A stretch of 64,000 nucleotides of DNA, from assembly GCA_946902985.2 (NCBI GenBank), contig OX336396.1, positions 239,336,297-239,400,296 on the forward strand. Reading direction: 5' to 3'. The position numbers and the translations under genes are program-made. The notes under the pieces are model-generated. The model saw nothing but the letters and a program-made list of their open reading frames with translations. It was not told the DNA's origin and did no database searches. Every line of letters starts with the position of its first letter. Position 1 is the first letter of the stretch. Below, piece by piece: positions 30,086-40,980 of the stretch. Source of the stretch: Meconema thalassinum. Lineage: Eukaryota; Arthropoda; Insecta; Orthoptera; Tettigoniidae.

Positions 30086-30975
30086 AATCAGTGGCGTAAC
30101 TAGGTTTTGTTTCCTGAGGGGGATGAGCGGAGTCAAATATGGAGAAATTGCGTTTTTGTTTTGTGTTTCTTGTTTTCTATTTTTTTCCCATTGCTTTGTG
30201 TTTTTGATTTTGTGTGTGTTTTCTGCTTTATTCTTTTCTTGAATTTTTCTGTTGTGTTTTTTGATTTTGTGGTTTGTTCTCTTGCTTTTTTTTTTTTTTT
30301 TTGAATTTTGCTTTTGTGTTTGTTTTCTGCATTTGCTTTGGTTTTGGAATTTTTCGTTTCTTTCGTTTTGATTTGTTTTGTTTTTGTTTTCCGCTTCTGC
30401 TTTGGTTTTTGAATATTGCTCTTTGCTTTGAGCTTTTTGGTTTTGTGTTTGTTTTCTGCTTTTGCTTTTATTTTATGAATTTCGCTTTTGTTATTTTTTG
30501 ATTTTGTGTTTTGTTTTCTGTCTTTTCCATTTGTTTTTTTCTTTTTGCTTTGTGTTTTGTGGTTTTGGTTTTGCGTTTGTTTTCTGCATTTGATTTGGTT
30601 TGGATTTTTTCATTTTGTTTTGTGTTTTTTGGTTTTGGTTTCGTGCTTGTTTTCTGATATTGCTTTGGGTTTTGAATTTTGCTTTGTGCTTTTTGGTTTT
30701 GTGTTTGTTTTCCGCTTTAATTTTTTGAATTTTCCTTTTGTTGCTTTTTGTTTTCGGCTTTTACTTTTGTTTTTGAATTTTGCTTTTTTGCTTTGTGTTT
30801 TTTTGTTTTGGTTTTGTGTTTGTTTTCTGCTTTTGCTTTGGTTTTTTGAACTTTGCTTTCTGCTTTGTGTATTTTGAATTTTGCCTTTTGCTTTGTGCAA
30901 ATCAACGAAAGCAAAACTACACGTTTTCATGTTTGATTTCCTTAGCATTTTGATAATAATACGTTTTATTTGCAC
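30086..30975. repeat. Degenerate T-rich minisatellite in a dispersed repeat
   Basis: About 750 bp built from variants of GTTTGTTTTCTGCTTTTGC and TTTTGAATTTTGCTTT at roughly 60-75 bp intervals, with no CA-strand variants. Its edges (CAGTGGCGTAACTAGG near 30090 and CATGTTTGATTTCCTTAGC near 30930) resemble those of the shorter unit at about 35480-35700, so the tract looks like an expansion inside a dispersed repeat. Phe-rich and Lys/Gln-rich open frames in it are artefacts. Confidence 0.65.
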
Positions 30976-31427
30976 CTCTCAATGTGCCTAACTCTAATAT
31001 TTTACACGAGTAAAGATAAATGTTCTCAAAATACAAACCTACATCATCCAGTGGTTTGTCAACAACCCGAAAATTGGCTCTTTTTAAATTGTTATTTAAT
31101 TATGTTTTGTTTTATGTATTTGCATCTGGGGGTGGGGGGAGAGGGGGACTGATCCTCCTAATCACCCCTCGTAGTTACTCGACTGGTCTGAATACATCCC
31201 ACATAGCCTACCTAGATATGCAAACTGTCAGACACATTTAACACACATCAGAGTGCAGGGAGGTGATGACCAAAATGTCCTAAGATCCAAAAATGAATTA
31301 ATAGCTACAATAACAACAACATCAAATTTAGTGGTGGGTGCAATTATTGGATAATGCTTTGTACGCGACGCTTAGATGCAGCAAAATATTCTTGACTGAA
31401 GTGGGCGATGCTTGCACGTGACTGACC
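30976..31427. other. No recognisable feature
   Basis: Ordinary sequence with a G-rich run near 31130. Confidence 0.4.
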
Positions 31428-31429
31428 TA

Positions 31430-31678
31430 TACTCTGCGAGCTGTCAGAATAGGATTGACAGTTCTCTTATCGCCATGTGGTGTGAGAACGAGATTGCCAA
31501 ACTGTACAAGCCAGAGATAGAGCTGACCAGGCACTGAAGCACGTGGGCTGTAATATTGCAACGCAGAGTATTATGACATTAACTATGCGAACATGAAATT
31601 GGTCCAGAGGCAGAGGAGTGATGACTGACGTGGAATTTCCGGCGAAATGTCAATCCTATTCAGGGAGCTCACAGAGTA
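31430..31678. mobile_element. TA-flanked MITE, about 250 bp
   Basis: Left end TACTCTGCGAGCTGTCAGAA and right end (complement) TACTCTGTGAGCTCCCTGAA continue as ATAGGATTGACA, giving TIRs of about 35 bp. TA is outside both ends. Non-coding. Confidence 0.7.
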
Positions 31679-31680
31679 TA

Positions 31681-32097
31681 CAGCATGCAATATCGCTCAA
31701 ACAATGGTAGTATGCCGCCTCAGGGACCGTAAAATTATCCAGATTCTATGTTCTGAATAAGTCTGACAAGGACGTACCGTAGGTGCTCAATGTGTGAATG
31801 AGACGACATTCTCTACATTCGAAGGTCTACATGTTATAACTGACTAATACATAATTTACATTCCTATCTCACGTTATGTCCCGTTTTTATAAGGAGGAAG
31901 GTTATCTTTCCGTAAGGAACTGTGGAAATCCTTGAAGCCTCCATCCGTTTCTTATCGCAGTTTGTAAGGTCTCTAATTATTACTCAAGGCAACTTGAGAG
32001 AAAGATCTTCTAAGTCAACAAAATGACAGTCATTTTCAACTCAACCACTCATTAGCGTATTTAATATGTCATTCACTTTACGAGCGATTAGTGCAAT
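31681..32097. other. No recognisable feature
   Basis: Nothing found in either strand. Confidence 0.4.
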
Positions 32098-32345
32098 TAA
32101 CATCATTGGTAGACCTCATAAATAACAGTCATAACAGTAATAACAAAGATCCGACTTATATTTCCGGCTCTGTCAAGCAATTTAACTCTAGGTTGATGCT
32201 CGGAACAGGGTTACATTCAGCCTCGTGGGGAAAAATTGAGAAAAGATGGGTTCAGTTCCTACCTCAGCCATCCTTGAAGTGTCCGGGGTTTCCCAATACT
32301 ACTCCAGGTGAATCCCGAGTGACGCACCACATTCCTTTCCTTAAG
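32098..32345 (+). mobile_element. SINE-like repeat (gcctcgtg/cctcagccatcc family)
   Basis: Shares a left part (ATCATTGGTAGACCTCATAA) with 32926 and 35935, then CGGAACAGGGTTACATTCAG and CCTACCTCAGCCATCCTTGA, as in the SINE at 655-850. The tRNA-like head is not clear. Confidence 0.55.
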
Positions 32346-33711
32346 CATAAAGAACTTCCGGGTTTGAAGCGCACTAAAAAATTTCGTTTACTGTAACTTT
32401 GCACTCTTTTGACATTTCTCGTGGGAACAAATAGTCCTACTAGACAGATCAATCCGCCGCTGCCACGTGCACTGCAGCCAATGGGTCAACACCCACATGG
32501 CCGCCAGCAATGGCCGCGTGCATTCCGGCAAGGGGTGAACAGCTGTTATGAGTTACCTAAACCTACATTCATCAATTCATCGCCCTCTTTAAAGGAAACT
32601 TGCATTTCTTAGTGGCATTTATCAAATAATCGTTCAGCAGCACACTCACTGACGGCTCGCTGACAGAATGTTACATCATTGTGCGCGCTGTGACACAGCA
32701 TCTGATGACTTAAATGTTACACGAGTGGAATTATTTTTAGGCTCATCATTTCACAGCTTCAGGAAAATGTTTAGTGAGGTTTGGTGTAAGGTGTCCTTAA
32801 GACGATAAGATCATTACTTGAACTGTTTGTTTGATATTAAAATAAAACCTATGAAACATTTCACCATGTAAGTTAACTTTTAGGCCTACACAACAACTTA
32901 TATTTTAGGCCTATTTTTTTGCTATTAACATCATTGGTAGCCCACATAAATAATTCACCTGGCTACTGTCCTTGGGAAAATCAAGGGTTCTGCTGCCTTT
33001 TATTTTACCTTCAAAGAGAGAGAAATAAAATAAATATCTTAAACAAGAAATTCCGTGTCTGCTTCCGACTCGATAGTCAAAACAAAAATGTCCGACCTGG
33101 AGATAGACCCCTCTGCCTGCTCAGGCTACATATTTATTAAACATTTAAGATAACCACTATATATTTATCTGAAAACTGAACACGCGTTCAAATTGAAATA
33201 TTACTTTCAGACGACTTTGCGTAATATTATCAATTATAATTTAATATATAATAATCACGTTATTTGTACAGGTGGATGAACACGGTTTTGCGTCCATTAC
33301 CAAATGCACACCCATGCCACGAGCACATGGTTCTTCAGTTTGATAAGGCAACTTATCAGTCTGGCTGACAGAATATGTTCCTAATATATTCCCAACAATT
33401 ACTGGGATAAGCGGAAAAATAACCTGAAGAAACTTACATGTGATTAAAACATGTATATATTCGTTATGGACTACAGGTTATAAATTTAGTTGTTCCTTAT
33501 GAAAGCTGGTAACCCTAGCTGTCATGAAAGTGCAAAGTTACAGTAAACGAACTTCTACTGACTAACGATAGGGGCGGACCCTCGATAAAGCCGAATGCAG
33601 TTTCCGGTGAAACGTCAGGAGATATCCTGGCTGGACCACGGCCTATAAAACCGGACAACTTATACCTACTGTGGTTCCTATAATATAATTTTACTGTATG
33701 TCTACCCCTTA
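32346..33711. other. No recognisable feature
   Basis: Includes a short echo of the 32098 repeat at about 32926-32960; otherwise without motifs. Confidence 0.35.
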
Positions 33712-33835
33712 TTATTCCCGTTTCCAACGGGGTCTGGGATGAGATGAGATGGAATTCTATGTGGCGGATAGTTTATACGGCCGGATGCCCTTCCTGACGA
33801 CGACCTCATGAGAGGGGAGATGAAATGATATGAAT
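33712..33835 (-). mobile_element. SINE 3' end, minus strand
   Basis: The minus strand reads GTCAGGAAGGGCATCCGGCC and ends CATCCCAGACCCCGTTGGAA, matching the 3' half of the SINE at 63195-63525. Confidence 0.75.
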
Positions 33836-33879
33836 GAAACTGACGAAGAACACTTACATCAAGAAGTGATTTTCTCGTT

Positions 33880-34424
33880 ACTTGAAATTGAAACATAAGT
33901 CAGTCATAAGGCCAGAAGCCTTATATGCCATGGAGTGTATTTCCTTAAACCGAAGGGGTCTGATGGAGAAGATGGGAATTAGAGAGAGGAGAATTCTACG
34001 GAAGATCCACGGGCCTGTAAAGGTAGAGGAAGAATTTCGTAGGCGACAAAACTCCGAGCTCTACGAACATATAGGGAAACTATCTGATTGTGTGAGAAAA
34101 AAGAGAATAGCCTTTTATGGCCATATGGCGAGATTACCTTCCACAAGATTGGCCAATCGTTTGCTCAGTTTCTGGCATCATAAGAAGGTACGTGCCACGT
34201 GGTTGATGGAAACTAAGAAGGATATTAACGAACTGGAAATATCAGATCTGCATGACAGACACACTGCGAGGCGTGCTTTGGAGGAAGTCCGTGGTTTTCA
34301 GGAGAAACCTCGGCAGAAAGGTACCCCCTGGACTACTGAAAGAAAGGAGCTACACCGGCAGAAAATGCGTCAATACTGGGTGAAGATCAAGACTTTCCAG
34401 TTGAATAAACGTGGTCCTAAGTAG
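33880..34424 (+). pseudogene. LINE ORF2 C-terminal fragment
   Basis: A 180-codon open stretch with RPEALYAMECISL, RERRILRKIHG, KRIAFYGHMARLP and WTTERKELHRQKM. It is the post-polymerase C-terminus of the same LINE family as 1-235 (shared RERRILRKI) and probably 63665-64000. It lacks polymerase and endonuclease, so it is a 5'-truncated copy, though still open. Confidence 0.75.
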
Positions 34425-34429
34425 ACCAA

Positions 34430-34660
34430 TTTGAGAGGAGAAGAAGAAAAGGAAACTGGACAAGGATATGGAAGGAAGTGGCCGTGGTCTGTCAGAAGGT
34501 ACCGTCCCAGCATTTGCCAGGAGTTGAAAATGGGAAACAACGGAAAACCATTTCAAGGACGGTGGGGCTCGAACCCACGACTTCTCATTCCGCAGAGAGC
34601 TTGGCCCCGTGGCCTAGCGCTGCGCTTTAGCGAGCGTAGCTACCGCTCTCGGTATAAATA
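34430..34660 (-). mobile_element. tRNA-derived SINE, minus strand
   Basis: The minus strand shows GCTAGGCCACGGGGCCAAG and a B box GGGTTCGAGCCCC near 34565-34577, then CCGTCCTTGAAATGGTTTTC, like 63195-63525. The body is shorter and diverges after about 34500. Confidence 0.65.
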
Positions 34661-34682
34661 TGAGTTTACTAAAAATGAAAAT

Positions 34683-34999
34683 CCATAGCCTGTTTCCAGT
34701 CGTCTGACCGGGAATGGAATGAATGAATCCCCCATCTAGCGGCGAGGATATGAACTGTGCTGGCTGCCGAAGCCTGTCGCACTCCCCTGGGGCAATGATT
34801 AAATGAATGACAGATGAAATGAAATGATAGTGGAGAGTGTTGCTGGAATGAAATTGTGACAGGAAAAACCGGATTACCCGGAGAAAAACCTATCTGCCTC
34901 CACTTTGTCCGGCACAAATCTCACATGGAGTGACCGGGATTTGAACCACGGACCCAGCGGTGAGATGCCGGCGTGCTGCCGGCTAAGCCACGGAGGCTT
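34683..34999 (-). mobile_element. tRNA-derived SINE (ccgctagatggggg family), first of a pair
   Basis: Minus-strand copy of the 26502-26837 family, with A and B boxes at about 34930-34995. GAGTTTACTAAAA (about 34660-34672) and GAGTTCACTAAAA (35007-35019) may be its target duplication. Several substitutions separate it from the next copy. Confidence 0.85.
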
Positions 35000-35538
35000 T
35001 CAATTCGAGTTCACTAAAATTGCGAAAAGAAAATAACTTGAAGTTCGACATGCATAGGGTCCATTGCAGTGACATAACTTGGATTTCTTCACTGGAGGGG
35101 GATGAAAAAATCCACAGCCTGCTTCCAGTCTCCGACCGGGTCAGGAATGGAATGAATGAAGCCCCCATCTAGCGGCGAGGATATGAACTGTGCCGGCTGC
35201 CGAGGCCTGACGCACTCCTCTGGGGCAATGATTAAATGAATTACAGATGAAATGAAATGAGAGTGGAGAGTGTTGCTGGAATGAAATTTTGACAGGGAAA
35301 ACCGGAGTACCCGGAGAAAAACCTGTCTGCCTCCGTTTTGTCCAGCACAGATCTCACATGGAGTGACCGGGATTTGAACCACAGACCCAGCGGTGAGATG
35401 CCGGCGTGCTGCCGGCTAAGCCACGGAGGCTTTCAATTCGAGTTCACTAAAATTGCGAAAAGAAAATAACTTGAAGTTCGACATGCATAGGGTCCATTGC
35501 AGTGACATAACTTGGATTTCTTCACTGGAGGGGGATGA
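34998..35538. repeat. 108-bp direct repeat bracketing a SINE
   Basis: The segment CTTTCAATTCGAGTTCACTA through CTTCACTGGAGGGGGATGA occurs at 34998-35105 and 35431-35538, with no difference that I can see. It contains the phrase GTGACATAACTTGGATTTC, like the repeat edge near 30090. Confidence 0.85.
35106..35432 (-). mobile_element. tRNA-derived SINE, second of a pair
   Basis: Minus-strand copy very close to the one at 26502-26837 (shared GACAGGGAAAACCGGAGTAC and AGTCTCCGACC). It sits between the two 108-bp repeats, so it has no ordinary short target duplication. Confidence 0.85.
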
Positions 35539-35934
35539 TGAGTCAAAATTACATTGGGGGAAGGGGAAGGGGGCGAACTAAGACTTATTGAGCCATAATG
35601 AAAGAAAAGATGCGATCCCGAACTTTTAAAGCCTCCTATGTATATTATTTGCTTTCCATGTTTGATATCATTAGCGTTTGATACATCGTACTTGCACTCA
35701 TCATTGTACAAATGCTCGAATATGAACAATTTTGTTCATATTAAATCATAAAGTCCCCCTTTCTTTCCAAACCCGTATGGCCTTTCCCTCCTTCTTCTTG
35801 CTTCCGAATTTGGCCAACTGTGGTCCGCGTCTAACTTAATGCTTTCTGGCCAGTCTTCTTTTCTGTTCCCAGAACTTCTTCATTCCCTCCTTAATTTTCT
35901 CTGGTCTTCAGATATTGCGGGGCTGGGCCTGTTC
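35539..35934. other. No recognisable gene
   Basis: Contains CCATGTTTGATATCATTAGC at about 35656, matching the right edge of the T-rich repeat block (30930). Confidence 0.35.
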
Positions 35935-36090
35935 ATTGGTAGACAACATAATAATAGCATTCTTGGCAGTCATAACAAAGTTCCAGGCAAGATTTCCGAC
36001 TGTGCCAAGCTGTAAGCTGATACTCCGAACAGGGTTACACTCGGCCTCGTGAGGCAAAATTGAGAAGAAATGGGTTCAGTCCTTTTTTCA
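35935..36090 (+). mobile_element. SINE-like repeat, partial
   Basis: Matches 32098-32260: TTGGTAGACAACATAATAA, ACTCCGAACAGGGTTACAC, CTCGGCCTCGTGAGGCAAAA. Truncated before the CCTCAGCC block. Confidence 0.55.
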
Positions 36091-36194
36091 CACACACGCA
36101 CACAAGTGATGAAGTCGTCCGTTCAGTTCAATCCGACCATCGGCGATTCTAAGTTGTCCTGTGCCACACTGCATCCTTTAGATTTTTCAGGGTG

Positions 36195-36655
36195 TGGTTG
36201 GAGTCCGTTTTAACGGTGTCTTACGGCCCAATTTACAAGATTTTCACTATTTTCGTCATTATTATTATATTTCCAAATAGTGTGATGACTGTTGAAATCG
36301 CCAATATATATGCAAGGATGTGAGAAAATAAGAAGAATCTGAGCTGGCCAGTTATCTGATGGAGGTGATATCCTCAAATTTAACTGAGATATTCTCAATG
36401 TCGGCAGATATCAAATGCACATTTCCAATGTTAGAGCGTATATAAGTAGCACAGTCATAGGATTGATGATATGTGGCTCCCAAGACTTCATATCCAGTTA
36501 TGCGTCCTCTTGACTTAAAGTTCTCCTCATCCCCTACACATGTGTTTCCTGGATCACTGCTACATCCACACGATTATCAAGTAACAAACAAGAAAGGTGT
36601 TGGGATTTAGATCGGCTTAGTCCTTCAACGTAGAGTTGTAAAATACGATTGCTTT
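36195..36655 (-). pseudogene. LINE endonuclease fragment
   Basis: On the minus strand the frame shows DVAVIQETH, then GYEVLGATYH, then a stretch with IYIGDFNSHHTIW and ENSENLVNWA. QETH and GDFNSHH are APE-type endonuclease motifs of Jockey/I-type LINEs. A stop follows QETHV and one or two frameshifts interrupt the middle. Distinct from the RTE family, which reads GDWN. Confidence 0.75.
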
Positions 36656-37594
36656 TACCCACATATCTGATTGGTTGGTCCTGAGAAGGACCTTTCTGAT
36701 ATAGTTGCGTGTTCAGGTTTAAGCCAGGAGATCTGTGATATATAAGTCTGGCTGCCAGCTTTGAAACTCGTTTAGCACCACCCAGGGGACACGTACAGTT
36801 TAAGGTATGCTGCGGACGCGAGTTTCCTCATCCCCCATTAATTACACAGCTAATGCATAAGTGCCGCATTATACAGTGAGGTTTGACCAATTCCTAATTA
36901 ATTTCCTTTTGCGCTTTGAACAGATTCAGCTTTATACAACATAAATAAACATGCAGAGCCATACCCAGTGTGCTGGGACCATAACGTTCACTTGCATTGG
37001 ACAAGTTTCCGCTTTATAGACATTCCACTTTGAGCAACGTTTACTGTATTTCGAGTATTGCGGGATTAGCCGTAGCGCAGAGTTAGCCAAGTCTTCCCTA
37101 CAGTTACATAAATTGGAGGAAGTCACTCAATTGCTTTCTATTTGCGGGCACGGTAAATGACTCGGGGAATGTCGACGAGGCGGGGGAAGGTGAACAGGGC
37201 GGAACGGAACGGCCGGCCTTGCAAAGGCCACTGGTATTGCTTCATTCCTATCATCTCCATGAGCGAGCCACCGCCTTTCTCCACCTCGCTAACGCCAGAG
37301 ACTTCAATGCGGGAGTAGCGACGAGGGAGTCAGCGTACCCTGAGGCAATACAGTAGCCGTCCACGGTGTAATACCAGTTCCAGCACACTTCCTGTTCCAC
37401 TCGGACAGACCACCAGCGTCACTAACTCCCCCTCATGTTATTCAATAACATTGACAGTATTATCCTTTCACGAATTGATTGCCGGCGGTCGAGATGGGAA
37501 CTATTCTTTGTTTACTTTTGTCACACGTCAGCATGCTTCGTTGACAGGTACAGTTGCGTGAGTAGGATATGATTCAGCTTCAGTAGCCTCAGAT
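36656..37594. other. No recognisable feature
   Basis: The part at 37140-37430 is visibly more G+C-rich than its surroundings but has no long open frame. Confidence 0.35.
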
Positions 37595-37596
37595 AT

Positions 37597-37653
<57 letters not shown>
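37595..37653. repeat. (ATTT)n microsatellite
   Basis: About 14 pure tetranucleotide units. Confidence 0.95.
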
Positions 37654-37655
<2 letters not shown>

Positions 37656-37850
37656 GCGTACGGTATGGCTTTTAGTGCCGGGAGTGTGCGAGGACATGTT
37701 CGGCTTGCCAGAGGCTGTAGCTGCTTCAAGTTTAGTTCAATTATAGTAGTTCCAACTTTCGCTACCAGATATCATTGACACCTAGTGGTGAACGTTGGAA
37801 CTTTGATAGAGCGTTTGAACGAAATCTATCCTAGATATTTAAGGATGTTT

Positions 37851-37996
37851 TACCGCCGGCTTTACTTCCCCTCCAAAGGAAGGCATACTGAAGAATTTTA
37901 ACGCTCTTAAAAAATCCGACGACTTCGGCCGGGTTTGAATCCGTGATCTTGGGCATAGAAGCTCAGCATGCTACCGACTACGCCACCTTAGCCTCA
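37851..37996 (-). mobile_element. Short tRNA-derived SINE
   Basis: The minus strand starts GAGGCTAAGGTGGCGTAGTC with A box GGCGTAGTCGGTAGCATGC and B box GGATTCAAACCC, then a short body ending TAAAGCCGGCGG. The fragment at 7629-7725 is the same family. Confidence 0.75.
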
Positions 37997-38195
37997 ATCA
38001 TCATTTAACTGTCCGTGGTGACATGAGCTCCTGTGACGCGCAATGCTGTTTGACTTATGTGCAGAATGCACTCTGTCATCGCTGTGTTCCCCTTTCGCCC
38101 CGCGGGGCAGCTGCTACTATAAACAACAAACACTGACGCAGTCACGATCAGCGGCAATGAAATCTTAAATGGGTAAGGTTCTTCACGCTACGATA

Positions 38196-38536
38196 TGCCA
38201 GGAGAATCAGCTGCCCCTACTAATATTGTTTTATGCAACCCAACTAGCGCGTGTTGTCAGGAAGGTCGATATTTCTCTGCTTGCATCCCGAACGGTACTA
38301 ATACACTGCGAGCATATCCTGCAAACGATACTGAACACTATTATTTTTCCCTCGATGTGACTACATACTAATACCGGTACGAAAGGAAATTAATACCGCT
38401 CAGTATCGATGGTGGGATATGCTTGCACTGTATTAGCACCGTACTGGATGCAAGCAGATAAATATCGACCTTCCTCACAACACGCGTTAGTTGGGCTGCA
38501 TAAAACAATATTATTAGGGGTAGCTGACTCACCCGG
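38196..38536. mobile_element. Long-TIR MITE, TA-flanked
   Basis: The arms pair over about 125 bp: left GAATCAGCTGCCCCTACTAA, right (complement) GAGTCAGCTACCCCTAATAA, both continuing TATTGTTTTATGCA, AAGGTCGATATTT and CTGCTTGCATCC. The central spacer is about 90 bp. TA lies outside both ends. Confidence 0.8.
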
Positions 38537-38553
38537 TATAAAAACAGTTCATT

Positions 38554-38667
38554 ATGCAACGAGCCTATAATGGCAATAATTAAGACACTAGTATGTTTAT
38601 AAACCGAGCGAAGCGAGTTTTACAATTTCCATACGAGTGTCTTAATTACCATTATAGGCGAGTTGCA
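38554..38667. mobile_element. 114-bp palindromic MITE, TA-flanked
   Basis: TGCAACGAGCCTATAATGGC at the left pairs with the right end (complement TGCAACTCGCCTATAATGG), and both contain TTAAGACACT. TA stands outside each end. The centre holds CGAGCGAAGCGAG. It begins only 17 bp after the previous MITE. Confidence 0.75.
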
Positions 38668-39059
38668 TACGGCTGTTAATGTTCGACGATAATTATAACT
38701 ATTTTATGTTCGAACATAAATATTCATAAATATCTGTCGAGATTTCGCCAGTCTTATGTACTGAACATAGCGCATGACACGCAGAGAATGCCTTGTATTT
38801 GACCATGGCCTCCTCAAATACCCCACTATGACACCAGCCACGCAGTGAAATTTACAATAGGAGGCCGTGGAAGTCAGCGCAGGTGCGATGTTATCCTTAC
38901 CTAATTCGTCACACAACTGTTTCTTGAGCTCTGATTGGTGGGAGAAACTGTTTCATAATGAAAAATAGTGTTAAAATGACCCTCATTATGATACAGTTTT
39001 CTGACATATAATATTTGGTTTACATTTCGACATCGTCGAACATAAAGAAGATTTGTGAG
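38668..39059. other. No recognisable feature
   Basis: Ordinary sequence between a MITE and a LINE scrap. Confidence 0.4.
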
Positions 39060-39162
39060 TACATATTGATTTCCAGAGGGGATACGATTCAGTAGATAGA
39101 AGGTATCTGTATGATACTATGAATGAGATGGGAAAACCCAGGAAATTAGTGCAATTGGTTAG
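39060..39162 (+). pseudogene. LINE RT motif A fragment
   Basis: The frame reads HIDFQRGYDSVDRRYLYDT then MNEMGKPRKLVQLV, the motif A region (D-F-x-x-x-Y/F-D-S-V) of a LINE reverse transcriptase. Only about 34 codons are recognisable. Confidence 0.75.
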
Positions 39163-39580
39163 TGGCGGCTAGCAGACAATTATTTTGGTTGCTACCCTAT
39201 TTACATTAAGGAGAGACAGGGTAGAGTAAAAGATTGCTTGACACCAGAGAAGACAGTATTCACGTGCTTGCTAAATCTGAAGTAGCTTATTCGTTCTGAA
39301 TGCTACAGTCCTGAGAATATCACATTCACCTCGAGGTTAAATTGAATATTTTAATTACTTCACGAGAGCAAAACCAAATAAGCTGTAGGCTACACTAGGG
39401 TGAGAGAGAGCTGCAAGTGTCGCACTCACGCTCAAATAACAGAGCGATATAGTATCGGCAGTAGACAGCACATTTTGGATGTTTTCGTCCGCCCTCTCTT
39501 CCCCCTTGTTGCAATCAGCGAGCAACACCCAGCCTAGTTAACTGTTGAGATAGGACCCACCCGGTCTAGCGTCTCTGCCA
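39163..39580. other. No recognisable feature
   Basis: May contain further LINE decay but no motif is clear. Confidence 0.35.
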
Positions 39581-40112
39581 TACCCTTCCTCCTTTCCTCC
39601 CTACCTCCCTTCTTTCATTTCTTCCTCCCTCCTTTCCTCCGTTCCTCCCTTCCTTACTCCTTTCCTTTTTCCTTCCTTCCTTCCTCCTTTCCTTCCTACC
39701 TTCCTCCCTCCCTCCTTTTTTTACTCCTTTCCTCCCTTCCAACTTTCCTTCCTTCCTTCCTCCCTTCCTACTTTCCTTCTTTCTATCCTCCCTTCCTATC
39801 TCCTTTCCTATCTTCCTACCTCTTTTCCTTCCTTCCTTCCTCCCTCCCTCCTTTCGTCCTTTCTTTCCTTCTCTCTTTCCTCCTTTTCTTCCTCCCTTCC
39901 TTCCTTGCTCCCTTCCTCCCTCCCTTCTTTCAATCCTTCCTCCCTCCCTCCTTTCCTTCCTTCCTCCTTGCCTACTTTCCTTCCTCATTTCCTTCGTCCT
40001 TCCTCCCTCCCTCATTTTTTCCTCCTCTCCTCCCTTCCTACTTTACTTCTTCCCACCCTCCGTTCCTTCTTTCATTTCTTCCTTCCTCCCTCCCTCCTTT
40101 CCTTCCTTTCTT
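39581..40112. repeat. Degenerate (TTCC)n polypyrimidine tract
   Basis: Over 500 bp of C/T-only sequence with TTCC, CTCC and TCCC units. The complementary Gly/Arg/Lys/Glu frame (39566-40015) is an artefact of it. A similar 55-bp C/T stretch occurs at 42503-42558, right after Helentron-like copy 4. Confidence 0.95.
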
Positions 40113-40980
40113 TTTGATGTGTAACATCTTTCCACTCGGTATCTGGATATTTTTGTGGCGCTCGGTAGCTGGACATGTTTGTGGGAGTGATTTTGGAAAA
40201 GGAACGGAAATGGATGGGATGGAAGGAAGTGCATGGGACGGAAACAATAAGCGCGCGTGGTGGCGGTGATCGGTATTAGGACGTACTGTAGGTCGTGTGG
40301 CTATGGGGAATGTATATCGCATACAGTTTAGTTCAAGGTTTGGAGACTCCATTTAAGATATTCCCACAATAAATCATCTTCAAGTTGTCGTTCTTTGGTG
40401 AGAAAATATTCATTTTATAATATTTGATGAAAATAATTACGATTTATTAAATCTTCATACTTTTGCCATATTCTTATTTAATGTAAGCACTCGATGTACT
40501 GTCGGCCATGTGGCTATGTCGAATCTATATCGCATCAACAAACACTCCAAACAACGTAGGAATTCAGTACATTAACGCCGACCACTAACATTAATTGAAA
40601 CTTCGTTGGTCTAAACGTATCACTGGGAGAAACACATTTAATATACCATTCGCACACCTAATTTTAATCGTGCCTATACTTGGCAGTGCGCTCTATCGGC
40701 AAAACGAGGCCATTTTCAATAACATCGCTGGCATGTGTTCACTAATTGGCCGGTATAGAGCACACCTCGCATCAAGTAGGCAGTGGATTGCTTCCATCAC
40801 GGCAAATAATAATTATGATTCATTACGGTCAGTATTTGGCAGTGGAGATTTACAAGTAGTTATTTCAATGACCAACAGAGTTCACTGTCAACAAGGGATT
40901 TACGCTCCCGGGACACACATAGTAGGATAACATGTCACATGTTACACATCATATGCGACTAATGCAAGGCTCGTATAATT
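40113..40980. other. No recognisable feature
   Basis: One 111-codon plus-strand frame (40595-40930) has no motif I know; probably chance. Confidence 0.35.

Noticed and set aside
30107..30975. Phe-rich plus-strand and Lys/Gln-rich minus-strand open frames
   Set aside because: Direct translation of a T-rich minisatellite.
39566..40117. Gly/Arg/Lys/Glu-rich 149-codon minus-strand frame and Pro/Ser/Phe-rich plus-strand frame
   Set aside because: Translation of a polypyrimidine tract, not a gene.
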